In this document: positions 17,788-25,781 of the stretch, one piece after another | How the letters are laid out: every line of letters begins with the position of its first letter | Position numbering within the stretch: position 1 is the stretch's first letter | Origin: Nostoc sp. RI_552 | Lineage (GTDB): Bacteria; Cyanobacteriota; Cyanobacteriia; Cyanobacteriales; Nostocaceae | Reading direction: 5' to 3' | Assembly (NCBI GenBank): GCA_016124525.1 | Contig: WGNO01000077.1 | Location: forward strand, 1 to 37,211 | DNA: 37,211 bases | Program-made: the position numbers and the translations under genes | The notes under the pieces: generated by a model | What the model was told of the DNA's origin: nothing | What the model saw: the letters and a program-made list of their open reading frames with translations, nothing else | Databases searched by the model: none

Positions 17788-18113
17788 AATTATACCCAGT
17801 TGCTTTTTTTCTTTCTTCTATGCAGCAACCATATTTTATTTTGCTATTAATCTTATTGGTGTGCCCTCTTTCTTCAGAGATGAATATGACAGTTTGATTC
17901 ATATACCCCAGAAGGATGCTAGAAGTTTTATCCAGTATTTTTCTTGCCATTTTGGCACATTTATAATTATGAATATTGCTATGGTTCTTATATAAAGAAC
18001 ATCCTAATTAGAGAATTATTCACTCAGCCCCTGGCTTACATACCAGGGGATTTTTCTTGGTCCAGGCAGTTTGCTACTGCTCTCATTAAGAATTAATTCA
18101 GGTTCTTTAGTAG
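17788..18113. other. Intergenic interval between the BON gene and ftsH
   Basis: 326 bp between two leftward genes. It must contain the BON gene promoter, and it holds the plus-strand terminator-like hairpin at 18029-18058. Small hairpins (18066-18080 and 18082-18121) lie next to the ftsH stop. No coding frame is credible. Confidence 0.5.
18029..18058 (+). terminator. Rho-independent terminator-like hairpin on the plus strand, without an obvious gene
   Basis: CCCCTGG (18029-18035), an 8-base loop, CCAGGGG (18044-18050), then ATTTTTCTT. The T run is on the plus strand while both flanking genes run on the minus strand. It may end an unannotated small RNA. Alternatively it is used for ftsH in reverse without a T run. 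Confidence 0.6.
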
Positions 18114-19982
18114 CTAATGAGACGCAGCTAATGTTTCTTCTGGTGCTGGGGTATATTTAGCAACAATTTCCCGAAATATTTCACCATCAATTGTTTCTTG
18201 GTCTGCCAATAAATCAACTAAATATTCCAAAGCTGCGCGGTTGTTTTGTAATAGTTTTTTAGCTTGTAAATAACAATTGTCGATGATTTCCCGAACTTGG
18301 GCATCAATTTTGGCAGCAATTTTTTCCGAGTAATCTGATTTACTCATCCAGTCCCGTCCTAAAAATACTTCGTTATTTTGATTTTCTAAGGACAAAGGAC
18401 CTAAGTCAGACATCCCGAAACGTGTTACCATTTGCCGCGCCATTGATGTAACCTGTTGCAAATCATTACCTGCACCTGTAGTTACTTCCGGTTTACCAAA
18501 CACAATTTCTTCGGCGGCGCGACCACCCAGGGTAGCAGTAATTTTCGCTCTGATTTGAGAACGAGAAATTAACCCTTGTTCTTCGTTGGGTGTAAACCAA
18601 GTTAATCCTAATGCTTGACCCCGTGGTATTAGTGTAACTTTCTGCAGTGGGTCATGGTCTTGAAGCAATGTGCCTATTAAAGCGTGCCCGACCTCGTGGT
18701 AGGCAATCAAGCGCTTGTTTTTGCTGTCTACCAGGGCTGTACCTTCCATACCCGCTACTACTCGATCTATGGCATTATCAATTTCCTGCATGGTGATCGC
18801 TTCTTTACGTCTTCTAGCGGTGAGAATCGCCGCTTCATTGAGTAAATTGGCTAAATCTGCACCAGTAAAGCCGGGAGTACGCCGAGCGATGGCATCTAGG
18901 GATACATTAGGATCGATTTTCTTATTCCGTGCGTGGACTTGCAAAATTTCCCTTCGTCCTTTCAGGTCTGGTGCATCAACAATCACTTGTCTGTCAAAGC
19001 GTCCCGGTCTCAGCAATGCGGAATCTAACACATCCGGGCGGTTGGTGGCTGCAATAATAATAATTCCTGTGTTACCTTCAAAACCATCCATTTCTGTAAG
19101 CAGTTGGTTCAGAGTTTGTTCTCTCTCATCGTTACCGCCACCAATACCGGCCCCGCGTTGTCGTCCCACTGCATCAATTTCATCAATGAATATTAAGCAT
19201 GGAGCATTCTCCTTAGCTTTTTTAAACAAATCGCGAACACGAGATGCACCCACACCCACAAACATCTCCACAAATTCTGAACCGGAAATGCTAAAGAAAG
19301 GTACACCAGCTTCCCCGGCGATGGCTTTGGCTAGTAAAGTTTTACCAGTTCCCGGAGGGCCAATTAATAAAACTCCTTTGGGAATACGCGCACCCACAGC
19401 AGTAAATCTTTCCGGTTGCTTCAGGAACGTAACCACTTCTGCCAGTTCTTCTTTAGCTTCGTTCACCCCGGCTACATCGTTAAACTTAACACCAGTTTTT
19501 GCTTCCATTTGAAACCGAGCTCGAGATTTACCAAAGTTCATGGCTTGGTTAGAAGCATTGCTAGAGCGTCGCAGGAACAACAACATTAAAGCTACTAGTG
19601 GTAAAATCCACATCAGGTTAATCAATAAACTCACAGCCACCCGGCTATTAACAGAGGAAACCTGACCAAAATCAACTTCATTTTCTTTAAGTATATTAAT
19701 TAACTCACGGTTTTCTTTCAAAACCCTCACTTCTATTGGCGGAGCATCTGGGTCTCGTCCCTTGAGATAAACGTTGGCTATCTGTTCGGTTTCATCTAGC
19801 TCTACTTTTTTTATTTCCCCTTGCTTAGATTTATTGAGTAACTCACCATAAGTTAAGGAATTGCGCTCTGGCTTTTGCGCTAAGGCTGGAGTACCCATAA
19901 AAATACTTGGAAATATCAGTAAACTCGCTGCTAGGGCAGCTGAACGTTTTTTCACCAATGCCTTTTTCCCAAAATTTCTCAT
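18114..19982 (-). CDS. ftsH: ATP-dependent zinc metalloprotease FtsH
   Basis: 622 residues. A hydrophobic N-terminus (about 14-36, ending PALAQ) looks like a signal peptide or first anchor. The periplasmic or lumenal domain follows, then a second membrane segment (about 115-138). The AAA+ domain has Walker A GPPGTGKT at 208-215, Walker [11 protein letters not shown], the aromatic pore motif within [20 protein letters not shown], and the second region of homology [20 protein letters not shown]. The zinc site HEVGH is at 429-433. Cyanobacterial FtsH hexamers degrade membrane proteins, including photodamaged D1. Which of the usual four paralogues this is cannot be fixed from memory. An AAAGG-type ribosome site precedes the ATG. 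Confidence 0.95.
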   Translation of the reverse strand: MRNFGKKALVKKRSAALAASLLIFPSIFMGTPALAQKPERNSLTYGELLNKSKQGEIKKVELDETEQIANVYLKGRDPDAPPIEVRVLKENRELINILKENEVDFGQVSSVNSRVAVSLLINLMWILPLVALMLLFLRRSSNASNQAMNFGKSRARFQMEAKTGVKFNDVAGVNEAKEELAEVVTFLKQPERFTAVGARIPKGVLLIGPPGTGKTLLAKAIAGEAGVPFFSISGSEFVEMFVGVGASRVRDLFKKAKENAPCLIFIDEIDAVGRQRGAGIGGGNDEREQTLNQLLTEMDGFEGNTGIIIIAATNRPDVLDSALLRPGRFDRQVIVDAPDLKGRREILQVHARNKKIDPNVSLDAIARRTPGFTGADLANLLNEAAILTARRRKEAITMQEIDNAIDRVVAGMEGTALVDSKNKRLIAYHEVGHALIGTLLQDHDPLQKVTLIPRGQALGLTWFTPNEEQGLISRSQIRAKITATLGGRAAEEIVFGKPEVTTGAGNDLQQVTSMARQMVTRFGMSDLGPLSLENQNNEVFLGRDWMSKSDYSEKIAAKIDAQVREIIDNCYLQAKKLLQNNRAALEYLVDLLADQETIDGEIFREIVAKYTPAPEETLAASH

Positions 19983-20105
19983 AATAATTACCTTTTGTCT
20001 AGTGGCATCAGCTCCGGGCTGGTTTTATGCCTATTTTTCTAGCAAAAATTACTCTAACTGGAAATAACTGTCTTCTTATCTAGTCTAACTTCTATATGGA
20101 GAACA

Positions 20106-20126
20106 GGGAGTGGGCAACAGGGAATG
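20106..20126. repeat. Degenerate heptamer repeat
   Basis: GGGAGTG GGCAACA GGGAATG, three consecutive degenerate heptamers, lie in the 222-bp gap between ftsH and the ferrochelatase-like gene. They are of the purine-rich STRR kind seen elsewhere in the window. Confidence 0.45.
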
Positions 20127-20141
20127 GGTTTTTTCTTATAA

Positions 20142-20161
20142 AGACGTTCCATGGAACGTCT
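20142..20161. repeat. Perfect 20-bp palindrome AGACGTTCCATGGAACGTCT
   Basis: Fully self-complementary with an NcoI-type CCATGG centre. It is followed by CTAC, as in longer copies of a dispersed palindrome (arms ending TAGAGACG) that I recall from Nostocales genomes. The left outer arm is degraded here. It lies 44 bp beyond the stop of the leftward ferrochelatase-like gene, where it could also help end transcription. Confidence 0.65.
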
Positions 20162-20204
20162 CTACACTGTTGGCATCAAAAAAATATTTTAATTCAATGA
20201 ATAT

Positions 20205-21323
20205 TTAATGATGATGATGGTGATGATGACCTACTGCCAAATGGGGGTTAATAGCCATAGCCTCTTGATCCATTAACTCAGCAATATGAGTATTTGCCCA
20301 TTCAGCCGCCATTGCTAAAAATTCTGGATTGTCGTTAACACACTCCATTTGTAAATAATTCACCCTGGGATGTTTTTTTGCTAAGGCATGAATAATGTGG
20401 TGTACATCTAACAAAGTTTCGTGGTTTTCTGTCGCAAAGCCAATGGGCATAAACATTACCACTTTTGCACCCAATTGAATCAAGTTACTAGCAGCTTGCT
20501 CGGCATTTGGTAACGTCCATTCAATTAAAGGTGTATCGTGGTTCAGCCAGCCCACGGAAATTAAAGGATAGCGGTGAATTAACTTATCCCGGACTAAATC
20601 ATATAGTATCTGACTTTCAGTAATTCCAGAAGTAAATCCCTTCGCTTTGTGTGGACATCCGTGATTCATCAACACAATGCCAATTTGGGAAGGTAAGTAA
20701 GCAGCACCTAAATCGGCTGTAATCTTTTCCTCAACAAGTTTAGCCAGCAAATCAATGTAAGCTGGTTGGTTATAGAACGACGGAATATAACGCAGTCCTT
20801 TCACCCAATGCTCCTCTCCATCAGAGATATGAGCCAAAGCATTATTCACTTGTTCAACAGCAATCCCACTGGTAAAAATAGAATCAACAACCAGTAAGGG
20901 ATAAATGAGGATTTTGTTGAAGCCTTGGTTTTTAATTTCTGCCAGAACCTGATCAGGTAGGTAAGGAGCACAAAAGTTAAAAGCCTTGAAAACTTGAACA
21001 CCATCCCCCCACTGACCTTGCAAATTCTTTTCAATACCAGCGCGTTGCTGTTCAAAAATGGCATTGTGCGGAGAAATAAAATCATGGTGGGTGTGTCCCC
21101 ATTCATGGCGGTCAAATAGCGCCAAAAGTTTTGCCAAAGGTGGATAAATCCAAGTTGGTACTGGTGCAAATTTTGCAGTCAGTAAATTTAAAGCCTGTTC
21201 GTTATAGTTAGCAAAATCTTCATAGCTTTCCACCTCACCGTAGCCCATCAGTAGGACTGCTACTCGGTCTTGACCTGATAAATGCTCGTGGGTGTGTTGC
21301 TGTTTTTCTGGAGTTGCAACCAC
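20205..21323 (-). CDS. Ferrochelatase-like protein with a C-terminal heptahistidine tail
   Basis: 372 residues with the ferrochelatase/class II chelatase fold. AVLLMGYGEVES near the N-terminus corresponds to the LLMNLG-P opening. VLMNHGCPHKAKG holds the His expected in the metal site, and MPIGFATENHETLLDVHHII corresponds to the FVSEH-ETL segment with the catalytic Glu. The canonical cyanobacterial HemH ends in a chlorophyll-binding (CAB/Hlip) helix, which is absent here. Instead residues 366-372 are seven histidines directly before the stop. Other His-rich spots occur at QQHTHEH and GHTHHD. It may be a second chelatase or a metal-handling paralogue; the metal and the porphyrin are unknown. 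The gene is monocistronic. Confidence 0.75.
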   Translation of the reverse strand: MVATPEKQQHTHEHLSGQDRVAVLLMGYGEVESYEDFANYNEQALNLLTAKFAPVPTWIYPPLAKLLALFDRHEWGHTHHDFISPHNAIFEQQRAGIEKNLQGQWGDGVQVFKAFNFCAPYLPDQVLAEIKNQGFNKILIYPLLVVDSIFTSGIAVEQVNNALAHISDGEEHWVKGLRYIPSFYNQPAYIDLLAKLVEEKITADLGAAYLPSQIGIVLMNHGCPHKAKGFTSGITESQILYDLVRDKLIHRYPLISVGWLNHDTPLIEWTLPNAEQAASNLIQLGAKVVMFMPIGFATENHETLLDVHHIIHALAKKHPRVNYLQMECVNDNPEFLAMAAEWANTHIAELMDQEAMAINPHLAVGHHHHHHH

Positions 21324-21717
21324 AATGAGTTCCTCAATATAAATCTATATAAACCAGAGTAGAGAGTCAATTCAGGTGGGAATCACTTTATTGCTCTGCT
21401 GACTCGTGATTTATTATCCCATCCAGGGGGATAGGTTAATTACAGAATTAACAATAATATATCAAAATCACAAAAACGATACTGGGACTCATTACCAGGT
21501 ACTGAGTATTCAAAAATAAATGTTTTAGATTTTAGTCTTTTCGATTTCAGATCCATATTTGTATCACAGTGAAATTTTCATATATGCTATAGAGCAGGGT
21601 TGAGTAATTGAGTAAATTTATCTTGGCACTCTGTTTACTTTTAATTACTGCAAATTAAGTTTGATTAAATACCAAATTTGTGATTAACACCCTGAGAACT
21701 GTTAGTACTTAAGATGA
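21324..21717. other. Divergent intergenic region
   Basis: 394 bp between the leftward ferrochelatase-like gene and the rightward 190-residue gene, so promoters for both should be here. The sequence is AT-rich with no open frame of note. I found no GTA-N8-TAC box or LexA-like box in it. Confidence 0.45.
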
Positions 21718-22290
21718 ATGAGTATAGTCATTTGCCCTGGAATTCATGAGCCATCGCTAACTGAAAACTTCATATCAAAATGCTTATTTTCAGCTTCAGA
21801 AAGCTTAGAAGCAGAAAAACATGGCAAAATACTGATTTTCCCGGGTCACGGTTTACTGGCTTTATCATCACTTCATATTTTGCATTTTTTAAGCCATGGC
21901 CTCCAAGATGATCCAAAATCCCCCATTATATTGATCAGCTTTAGTGCTGGTGTACTGGGTGCCATGGGAGCAGCTTGTGCCTGGCAACTCTTGGGAGGTA
22001 AAATCAAAGCCTTTATTGCCATCGATGGCTGGGGAGTACCTTTGTGGGGAGACTTTCCGATTCATCGCCTAAGTCATGATTATTTTACCCACTGGAGTTC
22101 TTCATTATTAGGTGGTGGGCATAGGAACTTTTATGCAGAACCACCAGTTGAACATTTATCCATGTGGCGATGGCCTGAATTAGTCAAAGGTTGGTGTATA
22201 GATGAATCTGTGGACAATCCTCAGTCATCTGTTCCCCTGACTGCAATGGAATTTTTGCAGATGGTAATAAAAGACTGTGAAGACAATTAG
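21718..22290 (+). CDS. Conserved hypothetical protein, alpha/beta-hydrolase-like
   Basis: 190 residues, no signal peptide. It opens with a beta-strand and Gly-Ile-His turn (MSIVICPGIHEPSLTENFI). A strand-turn-helix, ILISFSAGVLGAMGAA (residues about 71-86), places S76 in an S-x-S-A-G setting reminiscent of the nucleophile elbow of alpha/beta hydrolases. Other conserved-looking spots are AIDGWGVPLWGDFPIHRLSHD and several His residues that might complete a catalytic site. The protein is shorter than most hydrolases and I do not recognise a named family. It lies 53 bp before an MFS transporter on the same strand, suggesting co-transcription. Confidence 0.7.
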   Translation: MSIVICPGIHEPSLTENFISKCLFSASESLEAEKHGKILIFPGHGLLALSSLHILHFLSHGLQDDPKSPIILISFSAGVLGAMGAACAWQLLGGKIKAFIAIDGWGVPLWGDFPIHRLSHDYFTHWSSSLLGGGHRNFYAEPPVEHLSMWRWPELVKGWCIDESVDNPQSSVPLTAMEFLQMVIKDCEDN

Positions 22291-22307
22291 CCTAGAAGAG
22301 ACAATAA

Positions 22308-22328
22308 TCTAAAATCTAAAACCTAAAA
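22308..22328. repeat. Three-copy heptamer repeat (STRR type)
   Basis: TCTAAAA, TCTAAAA, CCTAAAA follow each other without a gap in the 53-bp spacer between the 190-residue gene and the MFS gene. They end 15 bp before the MFS start. Confidence 0.65.
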
Positions 22329-22343
22329 TTTCCGGGTACCTAA

Positions 22344-23618
22344 ATGTTTCCAACTAAACCAGCTGCTGTCAATAACGGGTTTAGCGCACTGCTAAAAAAT
22401 CGTAGTTTTATGCTCCTGTGGATTGGGCAGCTGTTGTCCCAGTTAGGAGATAAAATATTTTTCGTCTTAATGGTAGCTCTACTGGAGAATTACGAACCAC
22501 CTGCCGGGTTAGCACAAAACTCCATGTACTCGACATTAATGCTCGCCTTTACATTGCCGGCGATTTTGTTTGGTTCTGCGGGTGGTATCTTTGTAGACCG
22601 CTTTTCTAAAAAACTCATTTTAGTCGGGTCTAATGTATTGCAGACATTATTAATGCTGCTCATAGCATTTTTACCGCGAGAATTTTTGATTCTGTTGATT
22701 TTAACCTTTGCTATTTCCACTTTGGCACAGTTCTTCGCTCCCGCCGAGCAAGCTGCTATTCCTATTTTAGTACCAAAAGAAAATTTCATGGCAGCCAATG
22801 CACTGTATAGCAGCACCATGATGGGAGCTTTAATTGTTGGTTTTGCCATTGGAGAGCCAATATTAAGCTTAGTAAAAACTTGGTTAGGAGGCGACTATGG
22901 TCAAGAATTTGTAGTTGGTGGACTATACTTCTTATCCGCATTAGCAGTACAGCCCATTAACTTCAGGGGTGAAAGCAAATTCTTAGGGGATGAGCGCTGT
23001 CCTGGAATTAATCCTTGGGCTGACTTCAAAGCAGGCTTGCGCTATCTCACAAAAAATCCTTTGATATTAAATGCCATGCTGCAACTCACGACTTTATATT
23101 GTGTCTTTGCTGCATTAATGGTGCTCACCATTAGATTAGCCGCCGAGTTCGGTTTAAAGGAAAAACAATTTGGCTTTTTCTTAGCCGCATCTGGGGTGGG
23201 TATGGTATTTGGTGCAGCAATTTTGGGCGTAGGGTATTGGGGAGATAAATTCCATCACAAACCTTTACCCTTAATTGGATTTTTGATAATGTCCCTAGTT
23301 TTAGGCGTATTTAGTTTCATTAATAATATAGCTTTAGGTCTAGGATTAAGTGCCTTTTTGGGTGTAGGTGCAGCTTTAATTGGCGTACCGATGCAAACTT
23401 TAATTCAACATCGCACACCACCCACTATGTACGGAAAAGTATTTGGCTTTCAAAATCATGTGGTCAATATTGCTTTATCTGCACCCTTGGCAATTACTGG
23501 GCCTTTAACGGATATCCTGGGCTTAAGAATTGTTTTGGTGGGAATGAGTATAGTAGTGGCATGTGTTGGTATTTGGGCATGGAAAAACACCCACCGAGTT
23601 CTACAAGACGTAATTTAG
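22344..23618 (+). CDS. Major facilitator superfamily transporter
   Basis: 424 residues with 12 predicted hydrophobic segments in two halves. The first loop between TM2 and TM3 has the MFS motif-A variant GGIFVDRFSKKLIL (about residues 78-91). The second half shows a weaker copy, GYWGDKFHHKPLPLIG. The architecture matches the MFS group containing enterobactin exporter-like and LplT-like proteins, but no substrate can be assigned. It probably shares a transcript with the preceding 190-residue gene. A heptamer repeat sits in the spacer. Confidence 0.87.
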   Translation: MFPTKPAAVNNGFSALLKNRSFMLLWIGQLLSQLGDKIFFVLMVALLENYEPPAGLAQNSMYSTLMLAFTLPAILFGSAGGIFVDRFSKKLILVGSNVLQTLLMLLIAFLPREFLILLILTFAISTLAQFFAPAEQAAIPILVPKENFMAANALYSSTMMGALIVGFAIGEPILSLVKTWLGGDYGQEFVVGGLYFLSALAVQPINFRGESKFLGDERCPGINPWADFKAGLRYLTKNPLILNAMLQLTTLYCVFAALMVLTIRLAAEFGLKEKQFGFFLAASGVGMVFGAAILGVGYWGDKFHHKPLPLIGFLIMSLVLGVFSFINNIALGLGLSAFLGVGAALIGVPMQTLIQHRTPPTMYGKVFGFQNHVVNIALSAPLAITGPLTDILGLRIVLVGMSIVVACVGIWAWKNTHRVLQDVI

Positions 23619-23756
23619 CAAAAATTACCTATTTTATTTTGATAGCGATTATTTGTTTAGGTCAATTTTTATATTTTTATAGAGGGCTGAAGTGTAACTT
23701 TTCCATTAAAATGAAATATTAATAACAGAATTTACGCGTTAACTTAGCTATCGTCT

Positions 23757-23760
23757 GAGG
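23757..23760 (+). promoter_or_regulatory. Shine-Dalgarno GAGG that points to a GTG start for ilvB
   Basis: GAGG ends at 23760. The upstream TTG start at 23762 would leave a one-base spacer, whereas GTG at 23768 leaves seven bases, the usual distance. Confidence 0.6.
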
Positions 23761-23767
23761 TTTGACC

Positions 23768-25672
23768 GTGACCGCGCCCTTGCCATCCTTAACTAGTCTT
23801 CCACAATCCTACGCCCAAAATCACAATGAGTCTAGTGTAGCCAAATCCCCAGCACTAGCGCCCAAGCGTGTAACTGGTGGTTTTGCTCTGCTTGACAGTC
23901 TTTTGCGCCATGAAGTTGAATATATTTTTGGTTATCCGGGCGGAGCAATCCTGCCAATTTACGATGATCTCTATAAGGTAGAATCAAGCGGTGCAATTAA
24001 GCATATTTTAGTCCGCCACGAACAAGGCGCGTCTCACGCCGCCGACGGCTATGCCCGGGCCACAGGCAAAGTGGGAATATGCTTTGGTACTTCCGGACCT
24101 GGGGCAACAAATCTAGTCACAGGCATTGCCACAGCCTACATGGACTCAATTCCAATGATTGTGGTGACAGGGCAAGTACCACGGGCATCTATTGGTACAG
24201 ACGCGTTTCAAGAAACGGATATTTACGGAATTACTCTACCAATAGTCAAACACTCCTATGTAGTGCGCGACCCCAAAGACATGGCGCGAATTGTGGCTGA
24301 AGCTTTCCACATTGCTAGTACAGGTAGACCAGGACCAGTCTTAATTGACGTGCCCAAAGACGTGGCTTTGGAAGAATTTGACTATGTACCTGTGGATCCA
24401 GGGAAAGTTAAATTGCGGGGATATCGTCCCACAGTAAAGGGAAATCCCCGGCAAATCAATGCCGCAATTCAGTTAATTCGTGACAGTCGCCGTCCCCTAT
24501 TATATGTTGGCGGTGGAGCCATCGCTTCTGGGGCCCATTCGGAAATTCTAGCCCTAGCTGAGTTATTCAACATTCCCGTTACCACCACGTTAATGGGTAT
24601 TGGTGCTTTTGACGAACATCATCCTTTGTCCGTGGGGATGTTAGGTATGCATGGTACTGCTTATGCTAATTTTGCGGTAACAGATTGTGATTTGTTAATA
24701 TGCGTCGGAGCTAGGTTTGACGATCGCGTAACTGGTAAGTTGGATGAATTTGCTTCCCATGCAAAAGTAATTCACATTGATATAGACCCAGCAGAGGTTG
24801 GTAAAAATAGGGTCCCTGATGTACCTATTGTCGGTGATGTCCGCAATGTTTTAAGGGATTTATTGCGACGCTGTGAAGAAGCGGGTACCAAAAACATACC
24901 ACACAAAAATCAAGAATGGTTAAATTTAATTAACCGTTGGCGGCAAAATTACCCTCTAGTGGTTCCTCATTATCCTGACAGCATTTCGCCCCAAGAGGTG
25001 ATTGTAGAAATTGGTCGTCAAGCTCCTAATGCTTTTTACACCACCGATGTAGGTCAACATCAAATGTGGGCGGCGCAATTCCTTAAAAATAAACCCAGGC
25101 GTTGGATTTCTAGCGCTGGCTTGGGAACCATGGGTTTTGGTGTTCCGGCGGCCATGGGTGCAAAGGTAGCATTTCCTGATGAGGAGGTTATCTGTATCAG
25201 TGGTGATGCAAGTTTCCAAATGTGTTTACAAGAGTTAGGAACTCTGGCACAATATGGTATTAATGTCAAGACTGTAATTTTAAATAATGGCTGGCAAGGA
25301 ATGGTACGCCAGTGGCAACAAGCTTTTTATGGTGAGCGCTATTCATGCTCTAACATGGAAGTGGGAATGCCAGATATTGTTTTTCTAACAAAGGCTTATG
25401 GCATTAAGGGTATGGTAATCCGCCATGGTGATGAATTAAAGGATGCCATCGCTGAAATGTTAGCACATAAAGGTCCAGTGGTGGTTGATGTTCAAGTTAC
25501 TAAGGATGAAAACTGTTACCCAATGGTAGCTCCAGGTAAAAGCAATGCTCAAATGATAGGTTTAGCCACACAGCCACAACAAGCTAAAGCAAAATCAATT
25601 ACTTGTAGCCATTGTGGAACAACAAACTCCTCTACTCACAATTTTTGTTCAGAATGCGGAACCAAATTGTAG
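23768..25672 (+). CDS. ilvB: Acetolactate synthase large (catalytic) subunit with a C-terminal zinc ribbon
   Basis: 634 residues from GTG 23768 (636 from TTG 23762; numbering below uses 636). It is a thiamine-diphosphate enzyme that joins two pyruvates, or pyruvate and 2-oxobutyrate, in branched-chain amino acid synthesis. The N-terminal PYR domain has the catalytic E87 in [15 protein letters not shown]. The central domain carries FAD-binding residues. The C-terminal PP domain has the TPP/Mg motif from GDASF (481) to NNGW (508-511). The core ends near residue 600, and a Q/K-rich linker leads to C615-x2-C618-x10-C629-x2-C632, a zinc-ribbon extension. The regulatory subunit gene is not adjacent. 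A terminator follows at 25708. Confidence 0.95.
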   Translation: MTAPLPSLTSLPQSYAQNHNESSVAKSPALAPKRVTGGFALLDSLLRHEVEYIFGYPGGAILPIYDDLYKVESSGAIKHILVRHEQGASHAADGYARATGKVGICFGTSGPGATNLVTGIATAYMDSIPMIVVTGQVPRASIGTDAFQETDIYGITLPIVKHSYVVRDPKDMARIVAEAFHIASTGRPGPVLIDVPKDVALEEFDYVPVDPGKVKLRGYRPTVKGNPRQINAAIQLIRDSRRPLLYVGGGAIASGAHSEILALAELFNIPVTTTLMGIGAFDEHHPLSVGMLGMHGTAYANFAVTDCDLLICVGARFDDRVTGKLDEFASHAKVIHIDIDPAEVGKNRVPDVPIVGDVRNVLRDLLRRCEEAGTKNIPHKNQEWLNLINRWRQNYPLVVPHYPDSISPQEVIVEIGRQAPNAFYTTDVGQHQMWAAQFLKNKPRRWISSAGLGTMGFGVPAAMGAKVAFPDEEVICISGDASFQMCLQELGTLAQYGINVKTVILNNGWQGMVRQWQQAFYGERYSCSNMEVGMPDIVFLTKAYGIKGMVIRHGDELKDAIAEMLAHKGPVVVDVQVTKDENCYPMVAPGKSNAQMIGLATQPQQAKAKSITCSHCGTTNSSTHNFCSECGTKL

Positions 25673-25707
25673 CAAAATATTCAGTATGTAAAACTAGGTA
25701 AATGTAG

Positions 25708-25737
25708 ACCCAGAGGAACAAATCCCTGGGTTTTTTG
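25708..25737 (+). terminator. Terminator after ilvB
   Basis: ACCCAG (25708-25713) pairs with CTGGGT (25726-25731) and is followed immediately by a run of T residues to 25736. It lies 36 bp after the ilvB stop. Confidence 0.75.
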
Positions 25738-25781
25738 TCACGTGGGTAAAGTAAAAACTAAAATTCCCGGTTCGGAAAAAA

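Noticed and set aside
17741..17950. 69-codon minus-strand frame before the BON gene
   Set aside because: It overlaps the BON start in another frame and lacks recognisable features. The upstream part is ordinary promoter-type DNA.
18715..19512. 265-codon open frame on the plus strand inside ftsH
   Set aside because: It is fully antisense to the strongly conserved AAA+ domain. The protein is Ser/Pro/Thr-rich with no family resemblance, a typical shadow.
20205..20226. The His tail as a cloning tag or assembly artefact
   Set aside because: It is followed by native intergenic sequence, uses mixed CAT/CAC codons, and the protein has other natural His clusters, so it is most likely genomic.
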